Positions 7,973 to 16,767 of a stretch of 39,089 nucleotides of DNA are shown here, piece by piece. Source of the DNA: Chitinophagales bacterium 62-2 (GTDB lineage: Bacteria; Bacteroidota; Bacteroidia; Chitinophagales; Chitinophagaceae). The position numbers and the translations under genes were made by a program. Where the stretch lies: NCBI GenBank assembly GCA_002050375.1, contig MWYU01000739.1, forward strand, positions 1-39,089. The letters are read 5' to 3'. The first letter of the stretch is position 1, and every line of letters starts with the position of its first letter. The notes beneath the pieces are model-generated. The model had not been told where the DNA came from. It saw nothing but the letters and a program-made list of their open reading frames with translations, and searched no databases.

Positions 7973-9175
7973 ATGCAATCGTTTATTAAATTATTTTTCA
8001 TATCCATATTCGCCATTCTTATCGTGAGTTGCGGAGCCGGTAAGAAAGAAAAAGACGGCGCTTTAAATGATCAGAAGTCGAAGCTGGAAAAACTAAAGAA
8101 GCAGCAGGCCGATCTTAATGCTGAGATAAAGAAACTTCAGGCAGATATTTCTAAAGTTGACACTGCAAATGGAAATGCTGAAAAAGGTAAGCTTGTCGTT
8201 TTAGATACCGTAAGAGTTGAAAACTTTACGCATTATATCGATCTTCAGGGAAAGGTAGATGCTGAAAATACTTCTTATATATCTCCCCGCGGAATGGGCG
8301 GACAGGTTAGAGCCGTTTATGTAAAACAAGGTCAGGTTGTAAGAAAAGGTCAATTGCTTTTAAAACTGGATGATGCTATTGTAAGGCAAAACGTGGCTGC
8401 TGCAAAGCAGGGTATGGAAGCAACAAAAGCTCAACTGGCATTAGCTAAAAGTGTTTATGAGCGATACAAAAATTTGTGGGATCAGAATATAGGTTCAGAA
8501 GTGCAATTAATGCAATACAAAACTAATGTTGATGCTCTACAAGCAAATTTAAGAACACAGCAGGAAAGTGTAAAACTTGCACAGGAACAGTTAGCTACAA
8601 CTAATGTGGTAAGTAATGTTAATGGTGTGGCAGATGAAGTTAATATTCATGCAGGCGAAACTTTTACAGGCGCTCCCACAATGGGAATAAAAATAGTTAA
8701 CACAAGAAATCTTAAAGTAGTTACGAATATACCGGAGAACTACCTGAGCCGTGTATCTAAAGGAACACCGGTTATTGTAACAATACCGGATGTAAATAAG
8801 ACCTATAAATCATCTATTTCATTAATTAGCCAGGCTATTGGTACTCTATCGCGGGGTTTTATTGCTGAAGCAAAAATTCCTTCTGATAAAAACGTAAAGC
8901 CTAATCTAACGGCTTCCATTAAAATACAGGACTATACCAAATCCAATGCTATAACTGTTCCTATAAATACACTGCAAACAGATGAAAGAGGAAAGTTTGT
9001 TTTAATAGCAGTTAAGGAAGGCGATAAAATGGTGGCGCGTAAACGCGAGATAGCCGTAGGTGAATTATACGGCGACAAGCTTGAAGTTAAGAGTGGCTTA
9101 CAGGGAGGAGACATTATTATAACCGAAGGTTTCCAAAGTTTGTATGATGGTCAGTTAGTTTCAGTAGCAGCCTAA
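7973..9175 (+). CDS. Lipoprotein periplasmic adaptor of RND efflux pump (HlyD/MFP family)
   Basis: This is a 400-residue protein. The N terminus MQSFIKLFFISIFAILIVSCG has a lipobox (IVSC, Cys20), so the protein should be lipid-anchored. Residues about 35-60 form a charged coiled coil. The barrel-sandwich/lipoyl half is visible at GGQVRAVYVKQGQVVRKGQLLLKLDD (about 102-127). It is followed by the helical hairpin rich in Ala, Gln and Lys (about 128-205) and then the matching lipoyl half around GVADEVNIHAGETF. The C-terminal beta-barrel and membrane-proximal domains include the NAITVPINTLQ segment. The adaptor links the inner-membrane RND permease to the TolC-like channel. The GxxExxY insertion separates it from its permease gene, which is unusual. 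Confidence 0.92.
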   Translation: MQSFIKLFFISIFAILIVSCGAGKKEKDGALNDQKSKLEKLKKQQADLNAEIKKLQADISKVDTANGNAEKGKLVVLDTVRVENFTHYIDLQGKVDAENTSYISPRGMGGQVRAVYVKQGQVVRKGQLLLKLDDAIVRQNVAAAKQGMEATKAQLALAKSVYERYKNLWDQNIGSEVQLMQYKTNVDALQANLRTQQESVKLAQEQLATTNVVSNVNGVADEVNIHAGETFTGAPTMGIKIVNTRNLKVVTNIPENYLSRVSKGTPVIVTIPDVNKTYKSSISLISQAIGTLSRGFIAEAKIPSDKNVKPNLTASIKIQDYTKSNAITVPINTLQTDERGKFVLIAVKEGDKMVARKREIAVGELYGDKLEVKSGLQGGDIIITEGFQSLYDGQLVSVAA

Positions 9176-9188
9176 GTAAAAGATAATA

Positions 9189-9217
9189 TTTAACCACAAA
9201 GGCACATAGAAACATAG
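9189..9217. repeat. Left arm of inverted repeat flanking the GxxExxY gene
   Basis: This 29-base arm begins TTTAACCACAAAGGCACAT and matches the reverse complement of 9643-9671 at 25 of 29 positions. The right end of the arm is 2 bases from the ATG of the enclosed gene. It could act as a terminal inverted repeat of a mobile cassette, or in RNA as a long-range stem. Confidence 0.75.
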
Positions 9218-9219
9218 GG

Positions 9220-9633
9220 ATGATAACTCAGAAATATCTTGATGAACTTACATACAAATTGATCGGATGTGCAATTGAAGTACATAAAGAATTAGGACCG
9301 GGATTATTAGAAAGTATTTATCATAAATGTTACCTGAATGAAATTTTTAGAAAAGGCTTGAATTATAGCAGTCACCTCAATGTGCCTATCAATTACAAAG
9401 GAGAGACTTTAGATACAGAGTTAAGATTAGATGTGCTTGTAGAAGACATAATCGTGGTAGAACTAAAAGCTGTTGAAGCACTACATCCATTATATGATGC
9501 TCAACTTCTAACTTATATGAAGCTCCTTCAAAAACCTAAAGGAATTCTTATAAATTTTAACTGTACAAACATTTTTAAAGAAGGACAAAAAACAATGGTA
9601 AACGAACTCTACGCAGGTTTACCCAAACAATAA
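9220..9633 (+). CDS. GxxExxY family protein inserted in the efflux operon
   Basis: This is a 137-residue protein. The naming motif is present as GLLESIY at residues 28-34, after the conserved start region in which TYKLIGCAIEVHKELGPG precedes the motif. The middle part, LDVLVEDIIVVELKAVE, resembles the beta-strand core D...ExK of PD-(D/E)xK nuclease-like folds: D79-L-V and E-L-K around 89-91. The function of the family is not established; nuclease ancestry is inference from that core. The gene is set between the adaptor and permease genes of a tripartite pump, both of which it does not resemble. It is bracketed by imperfect 29-bp inverted repeats, which suggests arrival as a cassette. It lies on the operon strand, so it can be read through without stopping pump expression. 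Confidence 0.88.
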   Translation: MITQKYLDELTYKLIGCAIEVHKELGPGLLESIYHKCYLNEIFRKGLNYSSHLNVPINYKGETLDTELRLDVLVEDIIVVELKAVEALHPLYDAQLLTYMKLLQKPKGILINFNCTNIFKEGQKTMVNELYAGLPKQ

Positions 9634-9642
9634 AACAACCAA

Positions 9643-9671
9643 CTATGTGCCTATGTGCCTATATGGTTAAA
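9643..9671. repeat. Right arm of inverted repeat flanking the GxxExxY gene
   Basis: This is the partner of the arm at 9189-9217, in reverse orientation (25 of 29 identical; the differences are at arm positions 9, 11, 22 and 23). It also holds two direct copies of CTATGTGC eight bases apart. It ends 11 bases before the ATG of the RND permease. Confidence 0.75.
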
Positions 9672-9682
9672 CAATTACCAAT

Positions 9683-12600
9683 ATGAATGCCTTAAAAAAT
9701 AAGTTCAAAGAGTTTGGCCCTACCACCTGGTCAATTAAAAATAAAACCTCCATATACCTGCTGGTAATTTTTGTATCGCTTATTGGTATAACGCAGTTTG
9801 TAACATTGCCGAAAGAGCAGTTTCCCGATATTGTTATTCCGACAGTATATATTCAAACTATTTATGTTGGTAACTCACCGAGGGATATTGAAAACCTGGT
9901 AACCCAGCCTATTGAAAAAGAACTGAAAGGTATTACCGGCGCAAAGATCAATAAACTTACGAGCACATCTCTCCAGGATTTTTCTGCTATCATGATAGAG
10001 TTTACTACAGATGTAAAAGTAGATGTGGCGCTGCAAAAAGTGAAAGATGCAGTAGATAAAGCTAAAAAAGATCTGCCAACCGACCTTACTCAGGATCCAA
10101 ATGTTCAGGAGGTAAGCTTTTCAGAATTTCCAATTATGTACATAAACATAAGCGGCGATTACGATTTATTAAAGCTTGCAACCTTTGCAGAGGATATACA
10201 AGACAAACTTGAAGAGTTGCCACAAATAACAAGAGTTGATATAGTAGGCGCTCCTGAACGTGAGTTCCAGATAAATGTTGACAATTATAAGATGCAGGCG
10301 TCCAACATCACCTTCGATGATATTGCCGGTGCCGTCTCTCGGGAGAACATGGATGTTTCAGGAGGCTTATTAGAAGTAGGCACAATGAAGCGAACATTGC
10401 AGGTAAAAGGCCAGTTTAAGAATGCTTACGACCTTCAGCAGATCATTGTCCGCAACACGGGTGGTTCACCTATTTATTTAAGGGACATTGCAGAGATTAG
10501 GGACACGGTTAAAGAAAGAGAAAGTTTTGCCCGCTTAAATGGAAAAAATGTTGTTACTCTTAATATCATTAAAAGAGCGGGTGAAAATCTTATAAAAACT
10601 GCCGATGATGTTAAAAGATCAGTGGAAGAAATGCGCGGTTCTGTTCTGCCTAAAGATTTAAAAGTAGTATTTACTGCCGATCAAAGTAAAGCAACACGTA
10701 CCTCGTTTAACGATCTGGTTAACTCCATAGTTATTGGCTTCGTACTGGTGTTAATTATCCTCATGTTTTTTATGGGCATAACCAATGCATTCTTTGTTGC
10801 GCTGTCTGTGCCGTTAAGTATGTTTGTAGCCTTCCTGTTTCTGCCGGCGGCAGAATTAATAACAGGCTCAAATGTTACATTGAACTTTATAGTGTTGTTT
10901 GCCTTGTTATTTGGCTTAGGAATTATTGTAGACGATGCCATTGTGGTAATAGAAAATACTCACCGGATTTTTGTGGAAGGAGGAGGAAAATTGTCATCTG
11001 CTATTTCTGCACGAAGGGCGGCCGGTGAAGTTTTTATTCCTGTATTAGCAGGTACTTTAACTACGCTTGCACCTTTCTTTCCGCTGTTATTTTGGCCGGG
11101 TATTATTGGCAAGTTTATGATCTACCTGCCAACGATGCTCATCTTTACATTAGCTGCATCTTTAGTGGTAGCGTTTATAATGAACCCCGTATTTGCTGTT
11201 GATTTCATGAACCATCCTGAAGGAGAAACGAAGCCGGCAAAAAAAGCAGTGTTTAGAAGTCCGGCTTTTCTTACCCTATTGGGCGTAGGAATTCTGCTTG
11301 ACATCTTTGGCTTTTATTTCGGCGGAAACCTGCTGATCTTATTTGCCCTTCTGCTGGTGTTAAACACATATGTGTTAGACGGCTTAATACATAAGTTTCA
11401 AAATAACGCCTTACCATATATTATGGGTCATTATGAACGCATGTTGCGCTGGGCACTAAAAGGCTGGAGACCTGTTCATTTATTACTCGGCACTTTCGGC
11501 CTTTTTGTACTCTCTATTATATTATTTGCCGTTAGAGGAGTTCCGGTAGTTTTCTTTCCGCAGGGTGATCCGAACCAGGTGTATGTTTACCTAAAGTTAC
11601 CCGTGGGCACAAGCGTAACTTATACCGACTCCGTTACCCGTCAACTGGAAGCGAGAGTAAATCATGTTTTAGGAAATGAAAACGGAAAAACAAATCCTAT
11701 TGTTGAAAGTGTTATTTCCAACGTTGCGGTTGGCGCTGCCGATCCCAGCAGTGGCGACAGAAGTACAAGGCCCGAAGCAGGTCGTATCCAGGTTTCTTTT
11801 ATAGAGTTTGAACAACGCCACGGAGTATCCTCCCGGCCTTACTTAGACTCAATTCGAACTGCTATGAAAGGGATACCTGGTGCTACAATCTCTGTTGGCC
11901 AGGAAGCGAGTGGTCCTCCAACAGAGCCGCCGATAAACATAGAAGTAACAAGTGAAAATTTTGATCACCTCACTAAAACTGCCGTAGATCTTAAGAACTA
12001 TCTTGATAATTTGCAAATACCAGGTGTGGAAGAACTAAAGTTAGATGTTGATCTTACCAATCCTGAAATTTCATTAAATATAGATCGCCAAAGAGCATTG
12101 ATTGAAGGTGTCTCTACAGCACAGATAGGTATGCAGCTTCGTACAGCATTATTTGGAAGGGAGATTTCTAAAATTAAGGAAGGCGAAGAAGAGTATAAAA
12201 TTCAGTTACGCAATCTTGAAATGCAACGGAAAACGTTACCCGACCTCCTGAATATGAGAATTGTGTTTCGTGATATGGCAAGTGGCGGACAGGTAAAATC
12301 CATCCCCATAAGCTCTCTCGTAAAAGTTGATTATACCAGCACTTACGGAAGCATTAAACGGAAAAGTGCAAAAAGAGTAATCACATTATATTCAAATGTA
12401 TTAGGCGGATATACACCAACCGATGTAAATGCAAGATTACTTACTGCCATTTCAGATTTTAATAAAACTGCAGATGATGTAACTATCTCGCAAACAGGTG
12501 AAGGTGCACAACAGGCAGAAACAGGAGCTTTTTTAGGTAAAGCTTTGCTGATTGCATTAATGCTCATATTATTTGTTTTGGTGCTGCAATTTAATTCTGT

Positions 12601-13249
12601 AAGTAAGCCCGTTATTATTCTTACCGAAATCGTGTTTAGTATTATTGGGGTATTACTGGGTTTTGCACTTACAGGTATGACAATAAGCGTGGTAATGACC
12701 GGAATTGGTATTGTAGGACTTGCAGGTATCGTAGTTAAGAATGGTATCCTTGTTATCGAGTTTGCAGATGAATTAAGGAGCCGCGGATTAAAGACCAGGG
12801 AGGCCGTTGTACAAGCGGGGAAAACCCGTATCATACCTGTAATGCTTACAGCTATTGCAGCAATACTTGCACTGATACCTCTTGCCATCGGGTTCAACAT
12901 AAATTTTGTAACTATGTTTTCGGAGTTAAATCCGCACATCTTTTTTGGTGGCGCCAGCGCGAGTTTCTGGAAGCCTCTGGCCTGGACGATCATCTTCGGG
13001 TTAACCTTTGCCTTCTTCATGACGCTTGTTATTGTACCTGCCATGTATTTAATAGCAGAACGTTTAAAGAGGCCAATGCGCAGGCAGTACGGTGGAACCT
13101 GGATAAGTATATTGGGCATTCCGCCGTTAACCCTTTTATTTATTCCTTTAATGGTAATAACCATGTTCCGTCACAGGTATGAAGTTAGCCGCCGCTTTAA
13201 AAGATTAGGAGGAAAGGTTAATGAGAAATGGATAAGAAGTTGGTTTTAA
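9683..13249 (+). CDS. RND-superfamily efflux permease (inner membrane)
   Basis: This is an 1188-residue protein, longer than the usual 1020-1060 of AcrB-type pumps. It follows the RND plan: TM1 near residues 24-40, a first periplasmic porter loop, TM2-TM6 from about 345, a second loop, and TM8-TM12 from about 950. TM4 contains the GIIVDDAIVVIENTHRIF motif with the proton-relay aspartates. The repeat-half counterpart is GLAGIVVKNGILVIEFADEL. The extra length comes from an added hydrophobic segment after TM6 (about 530-570) and a C-terminal hydrophobic stretch (about 1140-1160) with a basic tail, as in several Bacteroidota pumps. It uses the proton gradient to export compounds through the adaptor and the TolC-like channel. 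It is the last gene of the operon and a terminator follows. Confidence 0.94.
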   Translation: MNALKNKFKEFGPTTWSIKNKTSIYLLVIFVSLIGITQFVTLPKEQFPDIVIPTVYIQTIYVGNSPRDIENLVTQPIEKELKGITGAKINKLTSTSLQDFSAIMIEFTTDVKVDVALQKVKDAVDKAKKDLPTDLTQDPNVQEVSFSEFPIMYINISGDYDLLKLATFAEDIQDKLEELPQITRVDIVGAPEREFQINVDNYKMQASNITFDDIAGAVSRENMDVSGGLLEVGTMKRTLQVKGQFKNAYDLQQIIVRNTGGSPIYLRDIAEIRDTVKERESFARLNGKNVVTLNIIKRAGENLIKTADDVKRSVEEMRGSVLPKDLKVVFTADQSKATRTSFNDLVNSIVIGFVLVLIILMFFMGITNAFFVALSVPLSMFVAFLFLPAAELITGSNVTLNFIVLFALLFGLGIIVDDAIVVIENTHRIFVEGGGKLSSAISARRAAGEVFIPVLAGTLTTLAPFFPLLFWPGIIGKFMIYLPTMLIFTLAASLVVAFIMNPVFAVDFMNHPEGETKPAKKAVFRSPAFLTLLGVGILLDIFGFYFGGNLLILFALLLVLNTYVLDGLIHKFQNNALPYIMGHYERMLRWALKGWRPVHLLLGTFGLFVLSIILFAVRGVPVVFFPQGDPNQVYVYLKLPVGTSVTYTDSVTRQLEARVNHVLGNENGKTNPIVESVISNVAVGAADPSSGDRSTRPEAGRIQVSFIEFEQRHGVSSRPYLDSIRTAMKGIPGATISVGQEASGPPTEPPINIEVTSENFDHLTKTAVDLKNYLDNLQIPGVEELKLDVDLTNPEISLNIDRQRALIEGVSTAQIGMQLRTALFGREISKIKEGEEEYKIQLRNLEMQRKTLPDLLNMRIVFRDMASGGQVKSIPISSLVKVDYTSTYGSIKRKSAKRVITLYSNVLGGYTPTDVNARLLTAISDFNKTADDVTISQTGEGAQQAETGAFLGKALLIALMLILFVLVLQFNSVSKPVIILTEIVFSIIGVLLGFALTGMTISVVMTGIGIVGLAGIVVKNGILVIEFADELRSRGLKTREAVVQAGKTRIIPVMLTAIAAILALIPLAIGFNINFVTMFSELNPHIFFGGASASFWKPLAWTIIFGLTFAFFMTLVIVPAMYLIAERLKRPMRRQYGGTWISILGIPPLTLLFIPLMVITMFRHRYEVSRRFKRLGGKVNEKWIRSWF

Positions 13250-13268
13250 GCAAGCAATCAATACAATG

Positions 13269-13295
13269 AAAGCCGCTTAATTTGAGCGGCTTTTC
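13269..13295 (+). terminator. Rho-independent terminator of the efflux operon
   Basis: The perfect stem AAAGCCGCT / AGCGGCTTT (9 bp) with the 7-base loop TAATTTG is followed by a T-rich tail (TTTTCTATTT). It lies 20 bases after the stop codon of the RND permease. Confidence 0.85.
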
Positions 13296-13494
13296 TATTT
13301 GTAATATCTAAATTAATAAGATCTCATCATTGAAAATGCTTTCATAATATCCATCTGCATCTCTAACTCTGCATTTAATATCACAACAGTAATTTACATC
13401 GGTCTTATTTAATGTGAAGGTTCAGCTTCAGAAGTTTAGAATGCCCTTTTTTATTTATCCATCGGTAGATATATTTACCAAAAAAACACAAGGT

Positions 13495-14289
13495 ATGCGT
13501 ACAAATCATGAGATAGATTTTCGTATTGTAGGCGAGGAAATGCAATACGTAGAAATTGAATTAGACCCTAATGAAACAGCCATTGCAGAAAGCGGAAGCT
13601 TTATGATGATGGACGATGGAATACAAATGACTACCATTTTAGGCGATGGAAGCCAGCAAAATTCTGGTGGTTTATTGGGTAAATTATTAGGTGCCGGTAA
13701 ACGACTTCTGGTAGGTGAAAGTTTGTTTATGACAGCATTTAGTAACGTTGGAATGGGTAAGAAGAAGGTGAGTTTTGCTTCTCCTTATCCCGGTAAAATT
13801 ATTCCGTTGGATCTACTTGAATTAGGAGGAAAGGTTATTTGCCAGAAAGATGCATTTTTATGTGCAGCCAAAGGTGTAAGCATAGGCATTGATTTTCAGC
13901 GAAAATTAGGGACTGGTATTTTTGGAGGTGAAGGTTTTATAATGGAAAGACTGGAAGGCGACGGGATGGCTTTTGTACATGCTGGCGGACATGTATTTGA
14001 AAGACAATTACAGGCAGGCGAATTAATAAAGATTGACACCGGTTGCCTTGTTGCCTTAACGCAAAACGTTAATTACGATATTCAATTTGTAGGCGGCATT
14101 CGTAACACTATTTTTGGCGGAGAAGGATTGTTCTTTGCTACTTTACGAGGTCCGGGAAAAGTTTGGATACAAACATTGCCGGTTAGCCGGTTAGCAAGCC
14201 GTATTTTATCTTATGGCCGCGGCCATAGTAAAGAAGAAGGAAGTGTTTTGGGTAAATTCGGAAACATGATGGATGGTGATGGGTGGTAA
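13495..14289 (+). CDS. AIM24 / TIGR00266 family protein
   Basis: This gives a 264-residue protein from the ATG at 13495. The frame is open from 13414, but the family begins right at the segment FRIVGEEMQYVEIELDPNE, so the internal ATG is preferred. The double-psi-like beta-rich fold typical of AIM24 is suggested by regular short strands, with the conserved pieces ESGSFMMMDDGI, SLFMTAFSN, GGEGFIMERLEGDGMAFVHAGG and the glycine-rich GGIRNTIFGGEGLFFATLRGPGKVW. The family is found in bacteria, archaea and as the mitochondrial AIM24 protein. Its biochemical role is not known. No signal peptide or membrane segment is seen, so it is probably cytoplasmic. It stands alone between two terminator-like or spacer regions. 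Confidence 0.85.
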   Translation: MRTNHEIDFRIVGEEMQYVEIELDPNETAIAESGSFMMMDDGIQMTTILGDGSQQNSGGLLGKLLGAGKRLLVGESLFMTAFSNVGMGKKKVSFASPYPGKIIPLDLLELGGKVICQKDAFLCAAKGVSIGIDFQRKLGTGIFGGEGFIMERLEGDGMAFVHAGGHVFERQLQAGELIKIDTGCLVALTQNVNYDIQFVGGIRNTIFGGEGLFFATLRGPGKVWIQTLPVSRLASRILSYGRGHSKEEGSVLGKFGNMMDGDGW

Positions 14290-14419
14290 AAGATTTTTAT
14301 GCCTTTATATATTGCGAACGCTCCGGTATTAGTGCAAGCATTTTAATGAAACTGACAAGTATAGTTTATGTAAAGATGTTGTTCTTGCAATTTGCTTTAA
14401 ATTAAATCAATCGTTCTTT

Positions 14420-15934
14420 ATGTTTAAAAAGTTAGGGCTAATTGTGCCGGGCTTTTGCTTTTTATGTTTGCTAATCTCCTGCACGGGGTCAAGGCATATT
14501 GTAACAACAGACACTGCGGGAGTCGCTCCCAAAGCACAGGCTGAATTTAGAGCCGCATGGGTTGCAACGGTTTCTAACATAAACTGGCCGAGCAAGCCGG
14601 GGCTGAGTACTGGAGAGCAGCAGCAGGAAGCTTTATCGTTACTTGATTTTTTAAAAGCTCATAACTTCAATGCTGTTATTTTCCAGGTACGTCCGCAAAC
14701 AGATGCATTGTATAAAAGCAATATTGAGCCCTGGTCTTACTATCTGACAGGCGAAGTAGGAAAAGCCCCTGATCCTTACTACGATCCTTTAGAATTTTGG
14801 ATAGAAGCAGCTCACGATCGCGGATTAGAGTTGCATGTATGGCTCAATCCTTACCGGTCGCACCATAAAGATGGCGGTGCAGTAAGCGAAAAGTCTATTG
14901 TAAAAACCCTTCCGGGCTTGTCTGTATTTTTAAAGGAGGGTTATTGGTGGCTTGATCCTTCGAAGAAAGAAACGCAGGATCTTTCAGCTTCGGTTGTAAG
15001 AGATCTTGTAAAGCGATATGATATTGATGGCGTTCATTTCGACGACTATTTTTATCCGTATCCTTCCTATAATTTAAATGAAGATTTTCCTGATGGTGAA
15101 AGCTGGGCGGCTTACACAAAAAGCGGGGGTAAATTAACACGCGGAGATTGGAGACGAAAAAGTGTAAATGACTTTATAGAGCGTGTTTACAAAGAGGTTA
15201 AAGCAGAAAAAAGATGGGTGAAGTTTGGCCTGAGTCCTTTCGGCATTTGGCGGCCCGGCTTTCCTGAGTCGATAGAAGGATTTGATCAGTATGATAAATT
15301 GTATGCTGATGCCCGCCTGTGGCTTAATAAAGGCTGGGTGGATTATTTTACACCTCAATTATATTGGGACATTAATAGGCTTCCGCAAAGTTTTCCGGTA
15401 TTGCTTGGTTGGTGGGCCGGAGAAAATACACATAGTCGTCATCTCTGGCCGGGTATAAGTGTTTACAAAGGTGGCGATGATAAAAACATAGATGAAACAA
15501 TTAATCAAATCATGATTACGAGGGGGATGTTGCCGCAAAGTAAAGGTGCGGTACACTGGAGCATTTCTGCTTTAACCAAATACCCAAACGTGGCGAAGGC
15601 TATTCTGGATGGTCCTTATAAAAAACAAGCGCTCGTTCCTGCTTCTCCCTGGTTAGATAATACACCCCCGGAAGCGCCTGCCATAACAACAGAATTAAAG
15701 GAAGATAAAATAAATATTACCTGGCAACATCCGCATGAGAATAATGTGTTCCGCTGGGTCGTTTATTTTAAATATGGTAACGACTGGAACTATCAGATTC
15801 TTAATCGTAAGGATCGTTCGTATGAATTAAAAAGAACTTCCGGAGAAAAGCTTATTCCTTTAAGCCGCATTGCAGTATCTGCTGTTAACAGGGTTGGAAA
15901 TGAAAGTAAGCTTGCAGAAATTTCAGGTTTTTAA
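14420..15934 (+). CDS. Lipoprotein family-10-like glycosyl hydrolase (GHL10/DUF187)
   Basis: This is a 504-residue protein. The start MFKKLGLIVPGFCFLCLLISCTGS is a lipoprotein signal with Cys21, so the enzyme should be anchored to a membrane. The GHL10 domain runs from about 36 to 375. It includes EFRAAWVATVSNINWPSKPG at its start, FQVRPQTDALYKS, the substrate-site-like LHVWLNPYR, VHFDDYFYPYP carrying the acidic residues expected at the end of a barrel strand, and the late YFTPQLYWDINR. Residues about 400-504 look like a fibronectin-III-type module (APAITTELKEDKINITWQHP). The substrate is unknown; related proteins are assigned to glycan or peptidoglycan-type substrates mainly by similarity. 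It is monocistronic as far as spacing shows. Confidence 0.9.
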   Translation: MFKKLGLIVPGFCFLCLLISCTGSRHIVTTDTAGVAPKAQAEFRAAWVATVSNINWPSKPGLSTGEQQQEALSLLDFLKAHNFNAVIFQVRPQTDALYKSNIEPWSYYLTGEVGKAPDPYYDPLEFWIEAAHDRGLELHVWLNPYRSHHKDGGAVSEKSIVKTLPGLSVFLKEGYWWLDPSKKETQDLSASVVRDLVKRYDIDGVHFDDYFYPYPSYNLNEDFPDGESWAAYTKSGGKLTRGDWRRKSVNDFIERVYKEVKAEKRWVKFGLSPFGIWRPGFPESIEGFDQYDKLYADARLWLNKGWVDYFTPQLYWDINRLPQSFPVLLGWWAGENTHSRHLWPGISVYKGGDDKNIDETINQIMITRGMLPQSKGAVHWSISALTKYPNVAKAILDGPYKKQALVPASPWLDNTPPEAPAITTELKEDKINITWQHPHENNVFRWVVYFKYGNDWNYQILNRKDRSYELKRTSGEKLIPLSRIAVSAVNRVGNESKLAEISGF

Positions 15935-16044
15935 AAGGCTATACTAATACCGGGTTTTAACGTGTTGGTGATAATATGTTGATAAACCTTAACATTCGAG
16001 CAGGACTTATAATTTCGTAAATTTACAGCATAAATAATTCAATT

Positions 16045-16290
16045 ATGGAGGCTGATTTCGTTCCGTTTGAAAAGATTAAACAAATGTATCCAGAGGAATG
16101 GGTCTTGCTGGGAAATCCTGAAATGAAGAATACAACCGTTTTAGGCGGCGTAGTATTATATCACAGTAAAGACAAAAAGGAAGTTTGCTACATCGGCAGA
16201 GACAAGACACAGAATTTTTCAAAGGTGACGATTGCGTTTGCCGGCGACTTAAAACAAAATAGAAGGATTGGAATTTTACGACGCCTATGA
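16045..16290 (+). CDS. Small protein paired with retropepsin-like protease
   Basis: This is an 81-residue cytoplasmic-type protein with no signal peptide. It begins MEADFVPFEKIKQMYPEEWVLL and ends with a basic RRIGILRRL. The middle has a short beta-rich segment (VVLYHSKDKKEVCYIGRD). No domain of known function is recognised. Its stop overlaps the start of the aspartic-protease-like gene by 4 bases (ATGA), so the two are translationally coupled. From memory, this arrangement of a short protein directly ahead of a retropepsin-like protein occurs repeatedly in Bacteroidota and Cyanobacteria, which suggests a functional pair. This first gene is intact although its partner is broken. Confidence 0.7.
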   Translation: MEADFVPFEKIKQMYPEEWVLLGNPEMKNTTVLGGVVLYHSKDKKEVCYIGRDKTQNFSKVTIAFAGDLKQNRRIGILRRL

Positions 16291-16681
16291 TTAGTTTTAA
16301 GTTTGACCTGCCCTCTAACGAAGACATAATAATTGTTAACGCTATTATTGAGAGCAAATACGAATTCAGACTTGCTCTTGACACTGCGGCAACACATACT
16401 ACCATTGACAGTAACGTCCTATACTTTTCCGGGTACGAATTAAAAAATAGCAAGGCGAGAAAGAACTTGAAACTTCTAACGGAATAATCATTGTGGAAAT
16501 TTATGAAATCGAAGAGTTATCATCACTATGCATAAGCAGGACAAATTTCGATGTTCAGGTTTACGACTTTTTGGCCCATGGCATAGTATCTGACTATGAC
16601 GGAGTTATTGGACTTGATTTTTTAAGAGACCATAAGATTTGTGTGGATTTTAAAAAAGGTGAAATTACAATTGATGCTTAA
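16287..16681 (+). pseudogene. Retropepsin-like aspartic protease, one-base frameshift
   Basis: Two overlapping frames together make one protein of about 131 residues. The first (16287-16487) holds FRLALDTAATHTTID, with the catalytic-type D-T-A triad (D32) of clan AA aspartic proteases. It then runs into nonsense after GYELKNSK. The second frame becomes coding at about 16454 with the residues G-E-K-E-L-E-T, then NGIIIVEIYEIEEL, and the second hallmark GVIGLDFLRDHKICVDF, and stops at 16681. Adding one base near 16452-16454 restores a continuous reading frame. There is no slippery heptamer at the switch point, so programmed frameshifting is unlikely. It is either a recent mutation or a sequence error. 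The second frame alone might start at the GTG at 16493 but would lack the active-site Asp. Confidence 0.8.
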
Positions 16682-16767
16682 CAAACCTCTCAAGGGCAGA
16701 CGGAACATAGAAGCCGTGCCATCGCAAATACTAATCCGATAGGCATTAGTAGTTAAAACCGAAGTAT

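Larger units (their letters stand above)
9189..9671. mobile_element. Putative inverted-repeat-bounded GxxExxY cassette
   Basis: The unit is 483 bases: one inverted-repeat arm, one gene with almost no spacer, then the other arm. It fits exactly between two genes that are normally adjacent in RND operons. No transposase is encoded, so movement would need help in trans, or the protein itself would have to act. Element status is inferred from structure only; no target-site duplication was identified. Confidence 0.45.

Noticed and set aside
12343-13164. 273-codon open frame on the minus strand
   Set aside because: It lies wholly antisense within the RND permease gene. Its residues (Ile/Thr/Pro-rich) reflect reverse reading of hydrophobic codons, and no family is recognised.
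16440-16490. Programmed ribosomal frameshift in the retropepsin gene
   Set aside because: The shift would have to occur between the stop in the other frame (16448) and 16487, and no X-XXY-YYZ slippery heptamer is present there. Simple indel is a better explanation.
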